Assembly (NCBI GenBank): GCA_023386795.1
Contig: JAEWJB010000071.1
Coordinates: 6,641 to 70,640, forward strand
DNA from: Pseudomonadota bacterium
GTDB lineage: Bacteria > Pseudomonadota > Gammaproteobacteria > Xanthomonadales > Xanthomonadaceae
DNA: 64,000 nucleotides
Direction: 5' to 3'
Positions within the stretch are counted from its first letter, which is position 1. Each line of letters starts with the position of its first letter. A program made the translations under genes and the position numbers. The notes beneath the pieces were generated by a model. It worked only from the letters and a program-made list of their open reading frames with translations. It searched no databases and was not told the origin of the DNA. Below, in pieces: positions 43,438 through 52,600 of this stretch.

Positions 43438-44493
43438 ATGCCGCGCAAGAAAGCCGAAGAAGCCGTCGCCGGCCTGCCCAAGGGCAAGGTGGCGACCATC
43501 AACGATATCGCCCGGCTCTCCGGGGTTTCGAAGAAGACCGTCTCGCGCATCATCAACAACTCGCCGCTCGTGCGGCAGGACACCCGGGAAAAGGTCGAGG
43601 CACTGATGCGCGAGGTGGGCTATGCGCCCGACCCGCTCGCCCGTGGCCTGGCCTTCCGCCGTTCGTTCCTGATCGGCATGGTGTACGACAACCCCACCGC
43701 GCAGTACATCGTGGACATGCAGTACGGCGCGCTCGATGCGCTGCGCGGGTCCAGCTACGAGCTGGTGGTGCACCCGTGCGATACGCGCAGCCCCGGCTAC
43801 ATCGAAGGCGTTCGACGTTTCGTGCAGCAGCAGAAGCTGCACGGGGTGATCCTGGTACCGCGCGCCTCGGAAGACCAGGCGCTGGCCGACATGCTGGCGG
43901 AGATCGGCTGCCGCTACACGCGCATTGCCTCCGTGGTCCTGGACGAAACCTCCCAGACCGTCATCACCCACGATGCGGAAGGCGCCGCCGAGGCTGCCGA
44001 CTACCTCCTCTCGCTGGGCCATCGCGACATCGCGCTGGTCACCGGCCCGAGCAACTACCGTTCGTCCATCGAGCGCACCAGTGGCTTCCTCGGCGCGCTG
44101 CGGCGCCGGGGGATAGAGCTGCCGCCGGAGCGGGTGGTCGAAGCGGGCTATACCTTCGAGTCGGGCGTGGCCGCGGCCGAGAAGCTGCTGCTGTCGAAGA
44201 AGCGACCGACCGCGATCTTCACCGGCAACGACGAAATGGCCGCCGGTATCTACAAGGTCGCCCTGCGGGCGGGCATCAATATTCCGCGCCAGCTGTCGGT
44301 CATCGGCTACGACGACAGCTCGCTGGCGTCCCGGCTGTGGCCTTCGCTGACCTCGGTGCGCCGCCACACGCGCGATACCGGCCGCACCGCCGCGGCGATG
44401 CTGATCCAGCCGGAGAACCAGCCCACGCTGCCTACCGCCAGCGTGCGGCCGCACTTGATCGTGCGCGATTCCTGCCAGCCGCCGGAAGACTGA
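43438..44493 (+). CDS. LacI-family repressor, candidate regulator of the pectin region
   Basis: The 351-residue regulator has the LacI headpiece at about 20-65 (VATINDIARLSGVSKKTVSR, IINNSPLVRQDTREKVEALM) and a periplasmic-binding-like ligand domain (FLIGMVYDNPTAQYIVDMQYG, PTAIFTGNDEMAAGIYKVAL, SVIGYDDSSLASRLWPSLTS). It sits between the GH43 gene and kduI. The boxes before kdgK, the TBDR, the TRAP operon and kduI are its probable targets, with a KDG-related sugar as inducer; this resembles LacI-type KdgR regulators. A TAGAAT at 43405-43410 may be its -10. The start is ATG 43438. Confidence 0.9.
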   Translation: MPRKKAEEAVAGLPKGKVATINDIARLSGVSKKTVSRIINNSPLVRQDTREKVEALMREVGYAPDPLARGLAFRRSFLIGMVYDNPTAQYIVDMQYGALDALRGSSYELVVHPCDTRSPGYIEGVRRFVQQQKLHGVILVPRASEDQALADMLAEIGCRYTRIASVVLDETSQTVITHDAEGAAEAADYLLSLGHRDIALVTGPSNYRSSIERTSGFLGALRRRGIELPPERVVEAGYTFESGVAAAEKLLLSKKRPTAIFTGNDEMAAGIYKVALRAGINIPRQLSVIGYDDSSLASRLWPSLTSVRRHTRDTGRTAAAMLIQPENQPTLPTASVRPHLIVRDSCQPPED

Positions 44494-44561
44494 GCCGCCG
44501 CCGCCGGCGCGCCATGCCGGCTTCCCGCTGCACCGCCTGCGTGGCCATCTTGCACTGCGGA

Positions 44562-44590
44562 ATGACACCGGTGGTCAGGATGGCTAGAAT
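44562..44590 (+). promoter_or_regulatory. kduI promoter with overlapping LacI-type operator
   Basis: ATGACA at 44562-44567 and TAGAAT at 44585-44590 are 17 bp apart, each 5 of 6 to the sigma-70 consensus. TGACACCGGTGGTCA at 44563-44577 overlaps the -35; its reverse complement TGACCACCGGTGTCA matches the kdgK and TBDR boxes except at the seventh base. Occupation would block RNA polymerase. Confidence 0.75.
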
Positions 44591-44645
44591 GCCCGCGTAC
44601 CCACTCGACGCGAGGCCATGACGCCTCGCCGCTTCCGGAGACGCC

Positions 44646-45494
44646 ATGTACGCCAAGACCGTTTACGCCACCCACCCGCAGGCCATCCAAGGCGTCAGCA
44701 ATGACGAACTGCGTGACCTCTACCTGCTGGACGGCCTGTTCGCCGACGAAGCGGTCGTCCTGAAGTACACGCACTACGAGCGCTTCGTGATCGGCGGCGC
44801 CGCCCCCGTGAAGCAGGCCGTGTCGCTGCCGAAGCAGACCGAGCCCGCCTCGGCCGCCGGCCATCCGTTCCTGGAGCGCCGCGAGCTGGGCGTGATCAAC
44901 GTGGGGGCCGGCACCGGCACCGTGACCGTCGACGGCACCGCCTACACGCTGGCGCCGAAGGACGGCCTGTATGTGCCGATGGGCAGCGCGGAGGTGACCT
45001 TCGCCTCGAACGACGCCGCCACGCCGGCGAAGTTCTACCTGGCGTCGACCCCGGCGCACGCGCGCTTCGAGACCAAGCACATCTCCATCAAGGATGCCGT
45101 GCCGCTGGAGCGTGGCGCGCTGGAAACCAGCAACGAGCGCACGATCTACCAGTACATCGTGCCGGCGACCTGCCCGTCCTCGCAGCTGCTGCTGGGCCTG
45201 ACCATCCTCAAGCCGGGCAGCGTCTGGAACACCATGCCGCCGCACCTGCACGACCGCCGCAGCGAGGTCTATTTCTACTTCGACCTCGGCGAGAAGGACC
45301 GCGTTTACCACTTCATGGGCGAACCGGAAGCGCAGCGTCACATCGTCATCCAGAACGGCGAGGCCGTGGTGTCGCCGCCGTGGTCGATCCACATGGGCGC
45401 GGGTACGTCCAACTACGCCTTCATCTGGGCGATGGGCGGCGAGAACCTGGACTACACCGACATGCACGTGCTGGACATCTGCCAGCTCAAGTAA
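44646..45494 (+). CDS. kduI: 5-keto-4-deoxyuronate isomerase
   Basis: The 282-residue cytosolic cupin interconverts 5-keto-4-deoxyuronate and 2,5-diketo-3-deoxygluconate (DKI to DKII) in pectin and glycosaminoglycan breakdown. The zinc site is visible as His200, His202 and Glu207 in [16 protein letters not shown] plus a His about 42 residues later ([16 protein letters not shown]), the spacing of E. coli KduI. The N-terminal FVIGGAAPV and [14 protein letters not shown] also fit. kduD follows after 28 bp. Confidence 0.95.
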   Translation: MYAKTVYATHPQAIQGVSNDELRDLYLLDGLFADEAVVLKYTHYERFVIGGAAPVKQAVSLPKQTEPASAAGHPFLERRELGVINVGAGTGTVTVDGTAYTLAPKDGLYVPMGSAEVTFASNDAATPAKFYLASTPAHARFETKHISIKDAVPLERGALETSNERTIYQYIVPATCPSSQLLLGLTILKPGSVWNTMPPHLHDRRSEVYFYFDLGEKDRVYHFMGEPEAQRHIVIQNGEAVVSPPWSIHMGAGTSNYAFIWAMGGENLDYTDMHVLDICQLK

Positions 45495-45522
45495 CCGCAC
45501 ACGCTTACGAGGGGAGCACGCA

Positions 45523-46281
45523 ATGAGCCACAACCCGTTCAGCCTGGAAGGCAAGGTCGCGCTGGTCACCGGCGCCAACACCGGCCTGGGACAAGGCATC
45601 GCCCTGGCGCTGGCCGCCGCAGGCGCGGATATCGCCGGCGCCGGCATTGTCCACGCCACCGATACCGAGGAGAAGGTGAAGGCCCTGGGCCGCCGCTTCC
45701 TCAACGTCGAGGCCAACCTCATCACGGTCGAGCCGATCCAGCGCGTGGTTGACGAAACACTCGCCGGCCTGGGCCGCATCGACATCCTCGTCAACAACGC
45801 CGGCCTGATCCGTCGCGCGGACGCGGTGGAGTTCAGCGAGAAGGACTGGGACGACGTGATGAACGTCAACATCAAGTCCGCCTTCTTCATGAGCCAGGCC
45901 GTGGGCCGCCACTTCATCGCCCACGGCGGCGGAAAGATCATCAACATCGCCTCGATGCTGTCTTTCCAGGGCGGTATCCGCGTGCCGTCCTACACGGCCA
46001 GCAAGAGCGGCATCGCCGGCATCACCCGCCTGCTTGCCAACGAATGGGCGAGCCGCAACATCAACGTCAACGCGATCGCGCCGGGCTACATGGCCACCGA
46101 CAACACTGCGCAGCTGCGTGCCGACGAGGACCGCAGCAAGGCCATTCTCGACCGCATCCCGGCCGGCCGCTGGGGCTCGCCGGCCGACCTCGGCGGTGCG
46201 GCGGTATTCCTGGCGTCCAGCGCTTCGGACTACGTCAACGGCGCCGTGCTGCCCGTCGATGGCGGCTGGCTCGCGCGCTGA
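45523..46281 (+). CDS. kduD: 2-dehydro-3-deoxy-D-gluconate 5-dehydrogenase
   Basis: The 252-residue short-chain dehydrogenase reduces 2,5-diketo-3-deoxygluconate to KDG, the substrate of KdgK. It has the dinucleotide motif TGANTGLG at 16-23, the NNAG motif (LVNNAGLIRRADAVEF), the Ser-Tyr-Lys triad around ASMLSFQGGIRVPSYTASKS and the C-terminal GRWGSPADLGGAAVFLAS typical of KduD. The start has GAGGGGAG upstream. It is co-transcribed with kduI. Confidence 0.94.
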   Translation: MSHNPFSLEGKVALVTGANTGLGQGIALALAAAGADIAGAGIVHATDTEEKVKALGRRFLNVEANLITVEPIQRVVDETLAGLGRIDILVNNAGLIRRADAVEFSEKDWDDVMNVNIKSAFFMSQAVGRHFIAHGGGKIINIASMLSFQGGIRVPSYTASKSGIAGITRLLANEWASRNINVNAIAPGYMATDNTAQLRADEDRSKAILDRIPAGRWGSPADLGGAAVFLASSASDYVNGAVLPVDGGWLAR

Positions 46282-46404
46282 GCCGTTCCGGGCGCGCCTC
46301 ACGCCGATGCGCGCCCGATCTCTTCCCGCCGCTACCGTCGCCGGCGCATCTCTCCCGCCGTGCCGCGGTAGCGGTTCCTGCATACCGGCCCGCGGAGGTG
46401 TGGG

Positions 46405-47544
46405 ATGAGTACGCATCTGGCAGGCCGTGCGCTGTGGCTGGCCACGCTGCTTGTGGGCGCCCATGCGCCCGTCCTTGCCGCCGACGCGCCCAGGCGCATC
46501 TTCATCGCCGGCGACTCCACCGCCGCCGAATACGGGCCGGAGCGCGCGCCCCAGGCCGGCTGGGGACAGATGCTGCAGAGCTGGTTCGATCCAGCGCGAT
46601 GGGAAGTGCGCAATCACGCCAAGGGCGGACGCAGTGCCCGCAGTTTCATCGAGGAAGGACGGCTGGAGGCGATCGAGCGCGACCTGCGCGGTGGCGACAT
46701 CCTGCTGATCCAGTTCGGCCACAACGACGCCAAGCGCGAAGATGCGACGCGCTACGACGATCCCGCGCAGGCGTATCCGCAATACCTCTCGCGTTACCTG
46801 GATGTCGCGCGGAAGCACGGCGCCACGCCCATCCTGGTCACGCCGGTGGCGCGGCTGGTCTACGACTTCGGTTCGCTGCTCGATACACACGGCCTGTACA
46901 CGCAGGCGATGAAGCAACTCGCCGCACAGCGAAAAGTCGTGCTGATCGATCTCAATGCCAGCAGCAGCGACTGGATCCGCGCGCTCGGCGAGCAGGCTGC
47001 CAAGCCGTATTTCCTGTTTGTTCCCGCACAGGGCAAAGCCGACGGCACCCACTTCAGCACGGCGGGCGCGACGGCCGTGGCCTGCCTGGTCGTGCGCGAC
47101 TGGGCGAGCGTGGAGCCCGCCCTCAAGCCACAGCTCAAGCGCGACATCGACTGCGGCGCGCCCGCCAGCGCCGCGGCCGACCGTGCCGCGCAGCCGTATC
47201 CCCCGCGCATCGTCCACGAGGCGGATATCGCGCGGGAACAGCCTGGCCCGCACGGTGGCCCGGGGCCGACCACCGCCTATTCGTTCTTCGCCGACGAGCC
47301 GGCGTTGTCTTTCGTGCTGCGCAAGCGCGTGCTGCATCCGGGTGCTGGCATTGGCATGCACCAGCACCACAAGGACGAGATCTACTACGTCATCCGCGGG
47401 CGCGGGTTGTATGCGCTGGACGGCAGGCAATACGAAGTGGGGCCGGGCGACGCCCTGCTGACGCGGGCGGGAAGCACGCATGCGCTCCAGCAGGTGGGCG
47501 ATGCGCCGCTGGAAATCCTGTTGTCGTATCCAAAGGATCAGTGA
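46405..47544 (+). CDS. Rhamnogalacturonan acetylesterase fused to a cupin domain
   Basis: The 379-residue exported protein (signal about 1-26) has two modules. Residues 29-240 are an SGNH esterase of the CE12 type with Ser38 in IFIAGDSTAAEYG, a block-II Gly, Asn107 in QFGHNDAKRED and Asp/His in GTHFSTAGA, expected to remove acetyl groups from rhamnogalacturonan. Residues about 270-379 are a small cupin with metal-ligand spacing H-x-H-x3-4-E and a later His (GMHQHHKDEIYYVIRGRG, LLTRAGSTHALQQ). The cupin may bind the product sugar or isomerise it; the fusion is unusual. It follows kduD by 123 bp. Confidence 0.85.
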   Translation: MSTHLAGRALWLATLLVGAHAPVLAADAPRRIFIAGDSTAAEYGPERAPQAGWGQMLQSWFDPARWEVRNHAKGGRSARSFIEEGRLEAIERDLRGGDILLIQFGHNDAKREDATRYDDPAQAYPQYLSRYLDVARKHGATPILVTPVARLVYDFGSLLDTHGLYTQAMKQLAAQRKVVLIDLNASSSDWIRALGEQAAKPYFLFVPAQGKADGTHFSTAGATAVACLVVRDWASVEPALKPQLKRDIDCGAPASAAADRAAQPYPPRIVHEADIAREQPGPHGGPGPTTAYSFFADEPALSFVLRKRVLHPGAGIGMHQHHKDEIYYVIRGRGLYALDGRQYEVGPGDALLTRAGSTHALQQVGDAPLEILLSYPKDQ

Positions 47545-47636
47545 CACGTGCACGGCGGGTGAGCCCGCCTGCGGGATACTTCGCCGCGCGATAACGGTCC
47601 GCAGACAGAATCAGGCTCTCCGACGAGAGCGACATC

Positions 47637-48368
47637 GTGCCCGAAGGTCCTTCGATACTGATCCTGCGAGAGGCCGCGGCGAAGTTCCGTGGAAAGACGG
47701 TACGCGCCGTGACCGGCAACAGCAGCCTGGACCTGGGCCGCATGCAGGGGCGCCGCGTCGTGGCGCTGCGCAGCTGGGGCAAGCATTTCCTCATCGAGTT
47801 CCGAGGCTTCACCCTGAGGGTGCACCTGCTCATGTTCGGCAGCTACACCATCGACGAGCGGAAGGATCGCCCGCCGCGCGCGTCGTTGCGCTTCGACAAC
47901 GGCGAACTCAACCTCTACTCGTGCTCACTGCGCTACCTGGAGGGCGACCTCGACGACCACTATGACTGGCGCGCGGATGTCCTGAGCGATGCCTGGGACC
48001 CGGCACTGGCCCGCCGCAAACTCAAGGCGATGCCCCAGACGCTGGTGACGGACGCGTTGCTGGACCAGGACACGTTCGCCGGGGTCGGCAACATCATCAA
48101 GAACGAAGTGCTCTTCCGTATCGGCGTACACCCGCTGAGTACGGTGGGCAAGCTCCCGCCGCGCAAGCTCGGCCAGCTCATCAAGGAAGCGCGGCAGTAC
48201 AGCTTCGATTTCCTGGCGTGGAAGCGGGATTTCGTCCTTCGAAAGCACTGGCTCGTGCACACGCGTCGCGAATGCCCTCGCTGCGGTGGACCGCTGACCA
48301 AGGCCTACCTGGGCAAGACGAATCGGCGAACGTTCTTCTGTCCGAATTGCCAGGCCCTGTATGACTGA
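47637..48368 (+). CDS. nei: Endonuclease VIII-like DNA glycosylase/AP lyase
   Basis: The 243-residue repair enzyme excises oxidised pyrimidines and cleaves the abasic site. The catalytic N-terminus PEGPSIL (Pro2 and Glu3 after removal of the initiator) and the C-terminal four-Cys zinc finger (CPRCGG and CPNCQ) are both present, as are the helix-two-turn-helix elements in TDALLDQDTFAGVGNIIKNE. The start is GTG at 47637, fixed by the invariant Pro2. It is a separate unit, unrelated to the pectin genes. Nei and the longer Fpg branch are separated here only by overall pattern. Confidence 0.88.
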   Translation: MPEGPSILILREAAAKFRGKTVRAVTGNSSLDLGRMQGRRVVALRSWGKHFLIEFRGFTLRVHLLMFGSYTIDERKDRPPRASLRFDNGELNLYSCSLRYLEGDLDDHYDWRADVLSDAWDPALARRKLKAMPQTLVTDALLDQDTFAGVGNIIKNEVLFRIGVHPLSTVGKLPPRKLGQLIKEARQYSFDFLAWKRDFVLRKHWLVHTRRECPRCGGPLTKAYLGKTNRRTFFCPNCQALYD

Positions 48369-48418
48369 CGCCATGGACGAGCCGCCCCTCATGGCCAAGA
48401 CCGAGCCTGCCCGCTGAC

Positions 48419-49162
48419 ATGGGTATCCCGCGCATCCGCTTCAGGATCGGCACGGCTGGCTGGTCCATCCCGCGCGAATATGCGGGCGACTTCGGCGAAG
48501 GCGCCTCCGTACTGGCGCGCTATGCCACGCGCTTTGATGCGGTGGAAATCAATTCCTCGTTCTACCGGCCCCATCGCGTCGACACCTATGCACGATGGGC
48601 GGCAAGCGTGCCGGCTGGTTTTCGCTTCTCGGTCAAGTTCCCCAAAGAGATTTCGCATGAGCTTGCGCTGCGTGGCACTGGCCCCGCGTTAGACCAATTC
48701 CTGGCGCAGGTGGATGGGCTGGGCAAGCGCCTGGGCTGCCTGCTCTTGCAGCTGCCCCCGAGCATGTCGTTCGACGCGCAAGTGGCCGCGCGGTTCTTCG
48801 GCATGCTCCGAAGGCGCACCGCAGCGCCGGTCACGTGTGAGCCGCGTCATGCCTCCTGGTTCACGCCAGCGGCTGACGCCTTGCTGGACCGCTATCGCGT
48901 CAGCCGTACCGCAGCCGATCCGGGCCGGTTTCCTCTCTCCAGCGAGCCCGGGGGAGCTCCCGGCCTTCCGTACTTCCGCTGGCATGGCGCACCGCGCATG
49001 TATTACAGCGCCTACGAGAATGACGCACTGCTCGCACTGGCGGCCCAGGTACGCGCCGCCGCCCGCGGTCGCCATATCCCCTGGATCATTTTCGACAACA
49101 CCGCGCTGGGTTTCGCCACGCGCGATGCCATGCGCCTGAAGGCGGTCCTCCAGTCGACGTAG
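48419..49162 (+). CDS. DUF72 (YecE-like) protein
   Basis: The 247-residue cytosolic TIM-barrel protein has the DUF72 signature: IGTAGWSIPREYAGDF near the start, FDAVEINSSFYRPHRVDTYA, FSVKFPKEISHE, LLLQLPPSM, EPRHASWFTP and the final FDNTALGFATRDA. The family occurs widely with DNA-repair and stress genes but its biochemical role is unknown. It follows nei by 50 bp in the same direction, so the two may be co-expressed. Confidence 0.88.
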   Translation: MGIPRIRFRIGTAGWSIPREYAGDFGEGASVLARYATRFDAVEINSSFYRPHRVDTYARWAASVPAGFRFSVKFPKEISHELALRGTGPALDQFLAQVDGLGKRLGCLLLQLPPSMSFDAQVAARFFGMLRRRTAAPVTCEPRHASWFTPAADALLDRYRVSRTAADPGRFPLSSEPGGAPGLPYFRWHGAPRMYYSAYENDALLALAAQVRAAARGRHIPWIIFDNTALGFATRDAMRLKAVLQST

Positions 49163-49289
49163 CGTTTCGCGCAGTCGTCGCGCTGCCGACCGTCGATTTC
49201 CCACGTAACCAAAAGTGGCTGGGAACGCTTACATGCCCGCGTTTACGGTGTGTCGCGGGCAAACATAAAAATTTTGTTGCAGCGCACGG

Positions 49290-49304
49290 TGACAAGCGCT
49301 GTCA
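49290..49304. promoter_or_regulatory. LacI-type palindrome before the second TBDR
   Basis: TGACAAGCGCTGTCA has the same 15-bp length and the same outer half-sites (TGAC, TGTCA) as the kdgK/kduI box; it differs at two positions besides the variable centre. It lies 349 bp before the TBDR start. It may bind the same repressor weakly, or a paralogue. Confidence 0.5.
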
Positions 49305-49330
49305 TGCGTGGTTTCTTAACCGCCGTTCAG

Positions 49331-49344
49331 TGATAGCGCTACCA
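49331..49344. promoter_or_regulatory. xyl-box-like operator
   Basis: TGATAGCGCTACCA, read on the other strand as TGGTAGCGCTATCA, differs at one base from the xyl-box TGGTAGCGCTAACA that I recall for the XylR-type LacI repressor of Xanthomonas campestris. It is 309 bp before a TBDR whose cassette resembles the xylan system of that species. Confidence 0.65.
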
Positions 49345-49652
49345 ATTTACCGCCCGCTCGGACGGTTCCAGAGAGACAAACAGCAGTGTGCGTCACCGTT
49401 TCACCGGTATGAGAAAGCCGGGGAATTACCAAGAACCGGCGTTGCAGTAAGCAGGCATTCGAGTGGGATGCCTGGATTCATCGCCGCGGGCCAAGTCCCG
49501 TGTTCTGCCCTGGGGGGGGCGACAACCTAAAGGATCGTAGGGGGCTACATGAGAGGGTGCAGTTTCCATTTGCAGACGGTCGCGGCGACATGCGTGTCGT
49601 ACGCCGGAACCGTGTTCGCAGGCCGTTCGAATTCTGACTTGAGGACACACTG

Positions 49653-52600
49653 ATGAGTCGCAAGTTGAAGTCTTTGAAGTCTTTTAAATCCCGCGCGATG
49701 TTCACCTTCGTCGGCGGCGTGCTGGTGGTGAACCCGGCGTTCGCCCAGGACGCGCAGACCACCGCGCAGGCACCGCAGGCGCAGACCGCCACGCAGAGCG
49801 ACGAGGCCAAGACGCTCGATACGGTGACCGTCACCGGCATCCGCAACAGCCTCAACCAGTCGATGAACATCCGCCGCGATTCCGCGGGCGTGGTCGATGC
49901 GATCAGCGCCGAGGACATCGGCAAGTTCCCGGACACCAACCTGGCCGAGTCGCTGCAGCGCATCACCGGCATCTCGATCGAGCGCCGCGACGGCGAGGGT
50001 GCCCAGGTCACCGCGCGCGGCTTCGGCCCGCAGTTCAACGTCGTCACGCTCAATGGCCGCCAGATCCCGGGCGCCGATGCGTTCGGTGCGCCAGGCCAGG
50101 TGCCGATCGGCGGTGTGGACGTGGGTACGCGCGCGTTCAACTTCGCCCAGCTCGCTTCGGAGGCCATCACCGGCATCCAGGTGTTCAAGACCAGCCGGGC
50201 CACTTCGCCCAGCGGCGGCATCGGCGCCACCATCGACATCCTGACCGACAAGCCGTTCAACCACGAAGGCATCGTGGCCAGCGCGGGTGCCAAGGCGATG
50301 TCGGATGAATCGCAGCCGTTCGGCAACAGCATCACGCCGGAAGTGTCGGGCATCTTCAGCTACACCAGCGCCGACAAGGTCTGGGGCATCGGCCTGAGCG
50401 CCAGCTACCAGAAGCGCCATGGCGGTTCGGTGCAGGCCACCGAGAACACCTGGAACATCCAGCGATGGACCGGAACCGACCCGGGCCTGCGCGCCGATGC
50501 GGTGGTCACCAACGCACCGGAGATCGGCCAGCTGTACGGCATGCCGAACGACCTGCGCTATGCGTTCGCCGACTTCCAGCGCGAGCGCACCAACGGCCAG
50601 GCGGTCCTGCAGTTCGCCCCGACCGACTCGCTGACCCTGAGCCTGGACTACACCTACTCGCTCAACGAGATCGAGGAAAACCGCGGCGAGCAGGGCATCT
50701 GGCTGCAGCGCGCCAACTCCATCACCGACATCACCTTCGATACCGGGCAGACGGTCGCCACGCCGATCTACCTGCGTGACGTGCCGACCGGCTCGAAGGA
50801 CTTCGGCATGGAGCAGCAGCGCAACATGCAGAAGTACAAGCTCGGTTCGCTGGGCTTCAATGCCGATTGGCAGGCGACGGACAACTTCCGCCTGACCTTC
50901 GACGGCCATGATTCCAAGACCCAGTCGTTGCCGAACGATCCGCTGACCGGTGGCAGCGCCACCTATTTCAGCCTCGCCGGCACCAACAACTGCGCCAGCG
51001 GCCCGAGCTGCGGCGGCCAGTGGGGCCAGGAGCTGTACTTCAACACCGGCCTGCCGATCGGTGCGCGTACCTGGTACCCGACCGCCGCCGATTCCTACGC
51101 CGGCACCAATGGCGTGCTCAACCCGGACTTCCAGGCCAACAACATCGGCACCCAGGTCCTGCGCATCTACTACCAGAAGCAGGTCACCGAAATTAAGGAA
51201 GGCCGCGTCGACGGCACCTGGGACTTCGACAACGGCCGCTTCCAGTTCGGCGTGGATTCGTCCAAGACCACCATGCAGCGCCAGACCAGCGACACGTATG
51301 CCGCGCTGGGCGACTGGGGCGTGACCGATGCCGGCAACGCGCCGGGCCTGATGGACCTGATCCGCCCGGTGAGCATCACCGGCCTGTTCGACGACTTCAG
51401 CGCCGCCGGCGCGCCGAGGGGCGCATGGCGTGGCAACGCCGACCAGCTTGCCCAGTGGGCCAGCGGTGTCTACGGCGTGGGCACCGACCGCAACCAGAAC
51501 CTCAGCTCGGACAACACGATCGAGGAGAAGACCAACGCGGCGTACATGCAGCTGGAACTGCAGGGCGAACTGGGCGGCATGCCGACCAATACCCGCATCG
51601 GCGTGCGCTACGAGAAGACCGACCTGACCTCGGTCTCGCAGGTGGCGACCCCGACCGCGTTGCTCTGGCAGTCCAACAACGACTTCCAGCTGCAGCGCTC
51701 CACGGACATGCAGCCGTTCTCCGAGAAGCACAGCTACAGCTACGTGCTGCCGAACCTGGACTTCGACATCAGCTTCACCGACCAGTTGAAGGGTCGTGCG
51801 TCGTTCGGCCAGACCATCGCCCGCGCGCCGTACAACAACCTGATCGCCGGCCCGACCCCGGGCACGCCGACCGGTTCGATCCTCATCAACCCGTCGACCC
51901 GAGCCGCCGGCAACGCGCAGAACCCCGCGCTGGATCCGCTGGAATCGGACAACCTGGACCTGGCGCTGGAGTGGTACTTCGCCGATGCCAGCTACGTCTC
52001 GGTGACGTTCTGGAACAAGCAGGTCAACAACTTCATCGGCAACACCGTCTCGCGCGAAACGATGTACGGCCTGCGTGACCCCACCTCGGGGCCGGATGCA
52101 CAGACCGCGCTGGCGTTCCTGCAGAGCCAACAGTGCGTGACCCAGGTGACCGCGGCCGGCAACGACCCGGCGGCCTGCTCGGCCAACGACACCTCGCTGT
52201 TCGCCGCCACCACCATGCTGCGCAATGCCGCCACCGGCGGCCTGGCCGCCTACAACGGCAGCTCGGCGCAGAGCCTGGCCCTGGAGACGGCATACGACCT
52301 GGTGGGCGAGGCGGATGACCCGCTGTACGAGTTCGACGTCAACAAGCCGATCAACCAGAACAAGGCCAAGATCCACGGCTGGGAACTGGGTGGCCAGTAC
52401 TTCTTCGGCCAGACCGGCTTCGGCGTGTTCGCCAACTACACCATCGTCCAGGGCGACGTCGGTTTCGACAACAACGTGATCGACCGCGACCAGTTCGCGC
52501 TGCTCGGCCTCAGCGACACCGCCAACGTGATGCTGATGTACGAAAAGAACGGCTGGTCGGCCCGCCTGGCATGGAACTGGCGCGACGAGTACCTGATCGC

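Larger units (their letters stand above)
49163..49652 (+). promoter_or_regulatory. 490-bp regulatory leader before the second TBDR
   Basis: No gene was found in this long gap. It holds the palindrome at 49290, the xyl-box-like 14-mer at 49331, an AT-rich patch (ATAAAAATTTTGTT, 49265-49278) unusual for this genome, a run of eight G at 49511-49518 and, at the end, GAGG before the TBDR start. A long leader with several LacI-type boxes is normal for xanthomonad sugar TBDRs. Confidence 0.6.

Noticed and set aside
49511..49518. Run of eight G as a phase-variation tract
   Set aside because: It lies in a non-coding leader 135 bp before the start and not in the promoter core that I could define; one short run is weak evidence.
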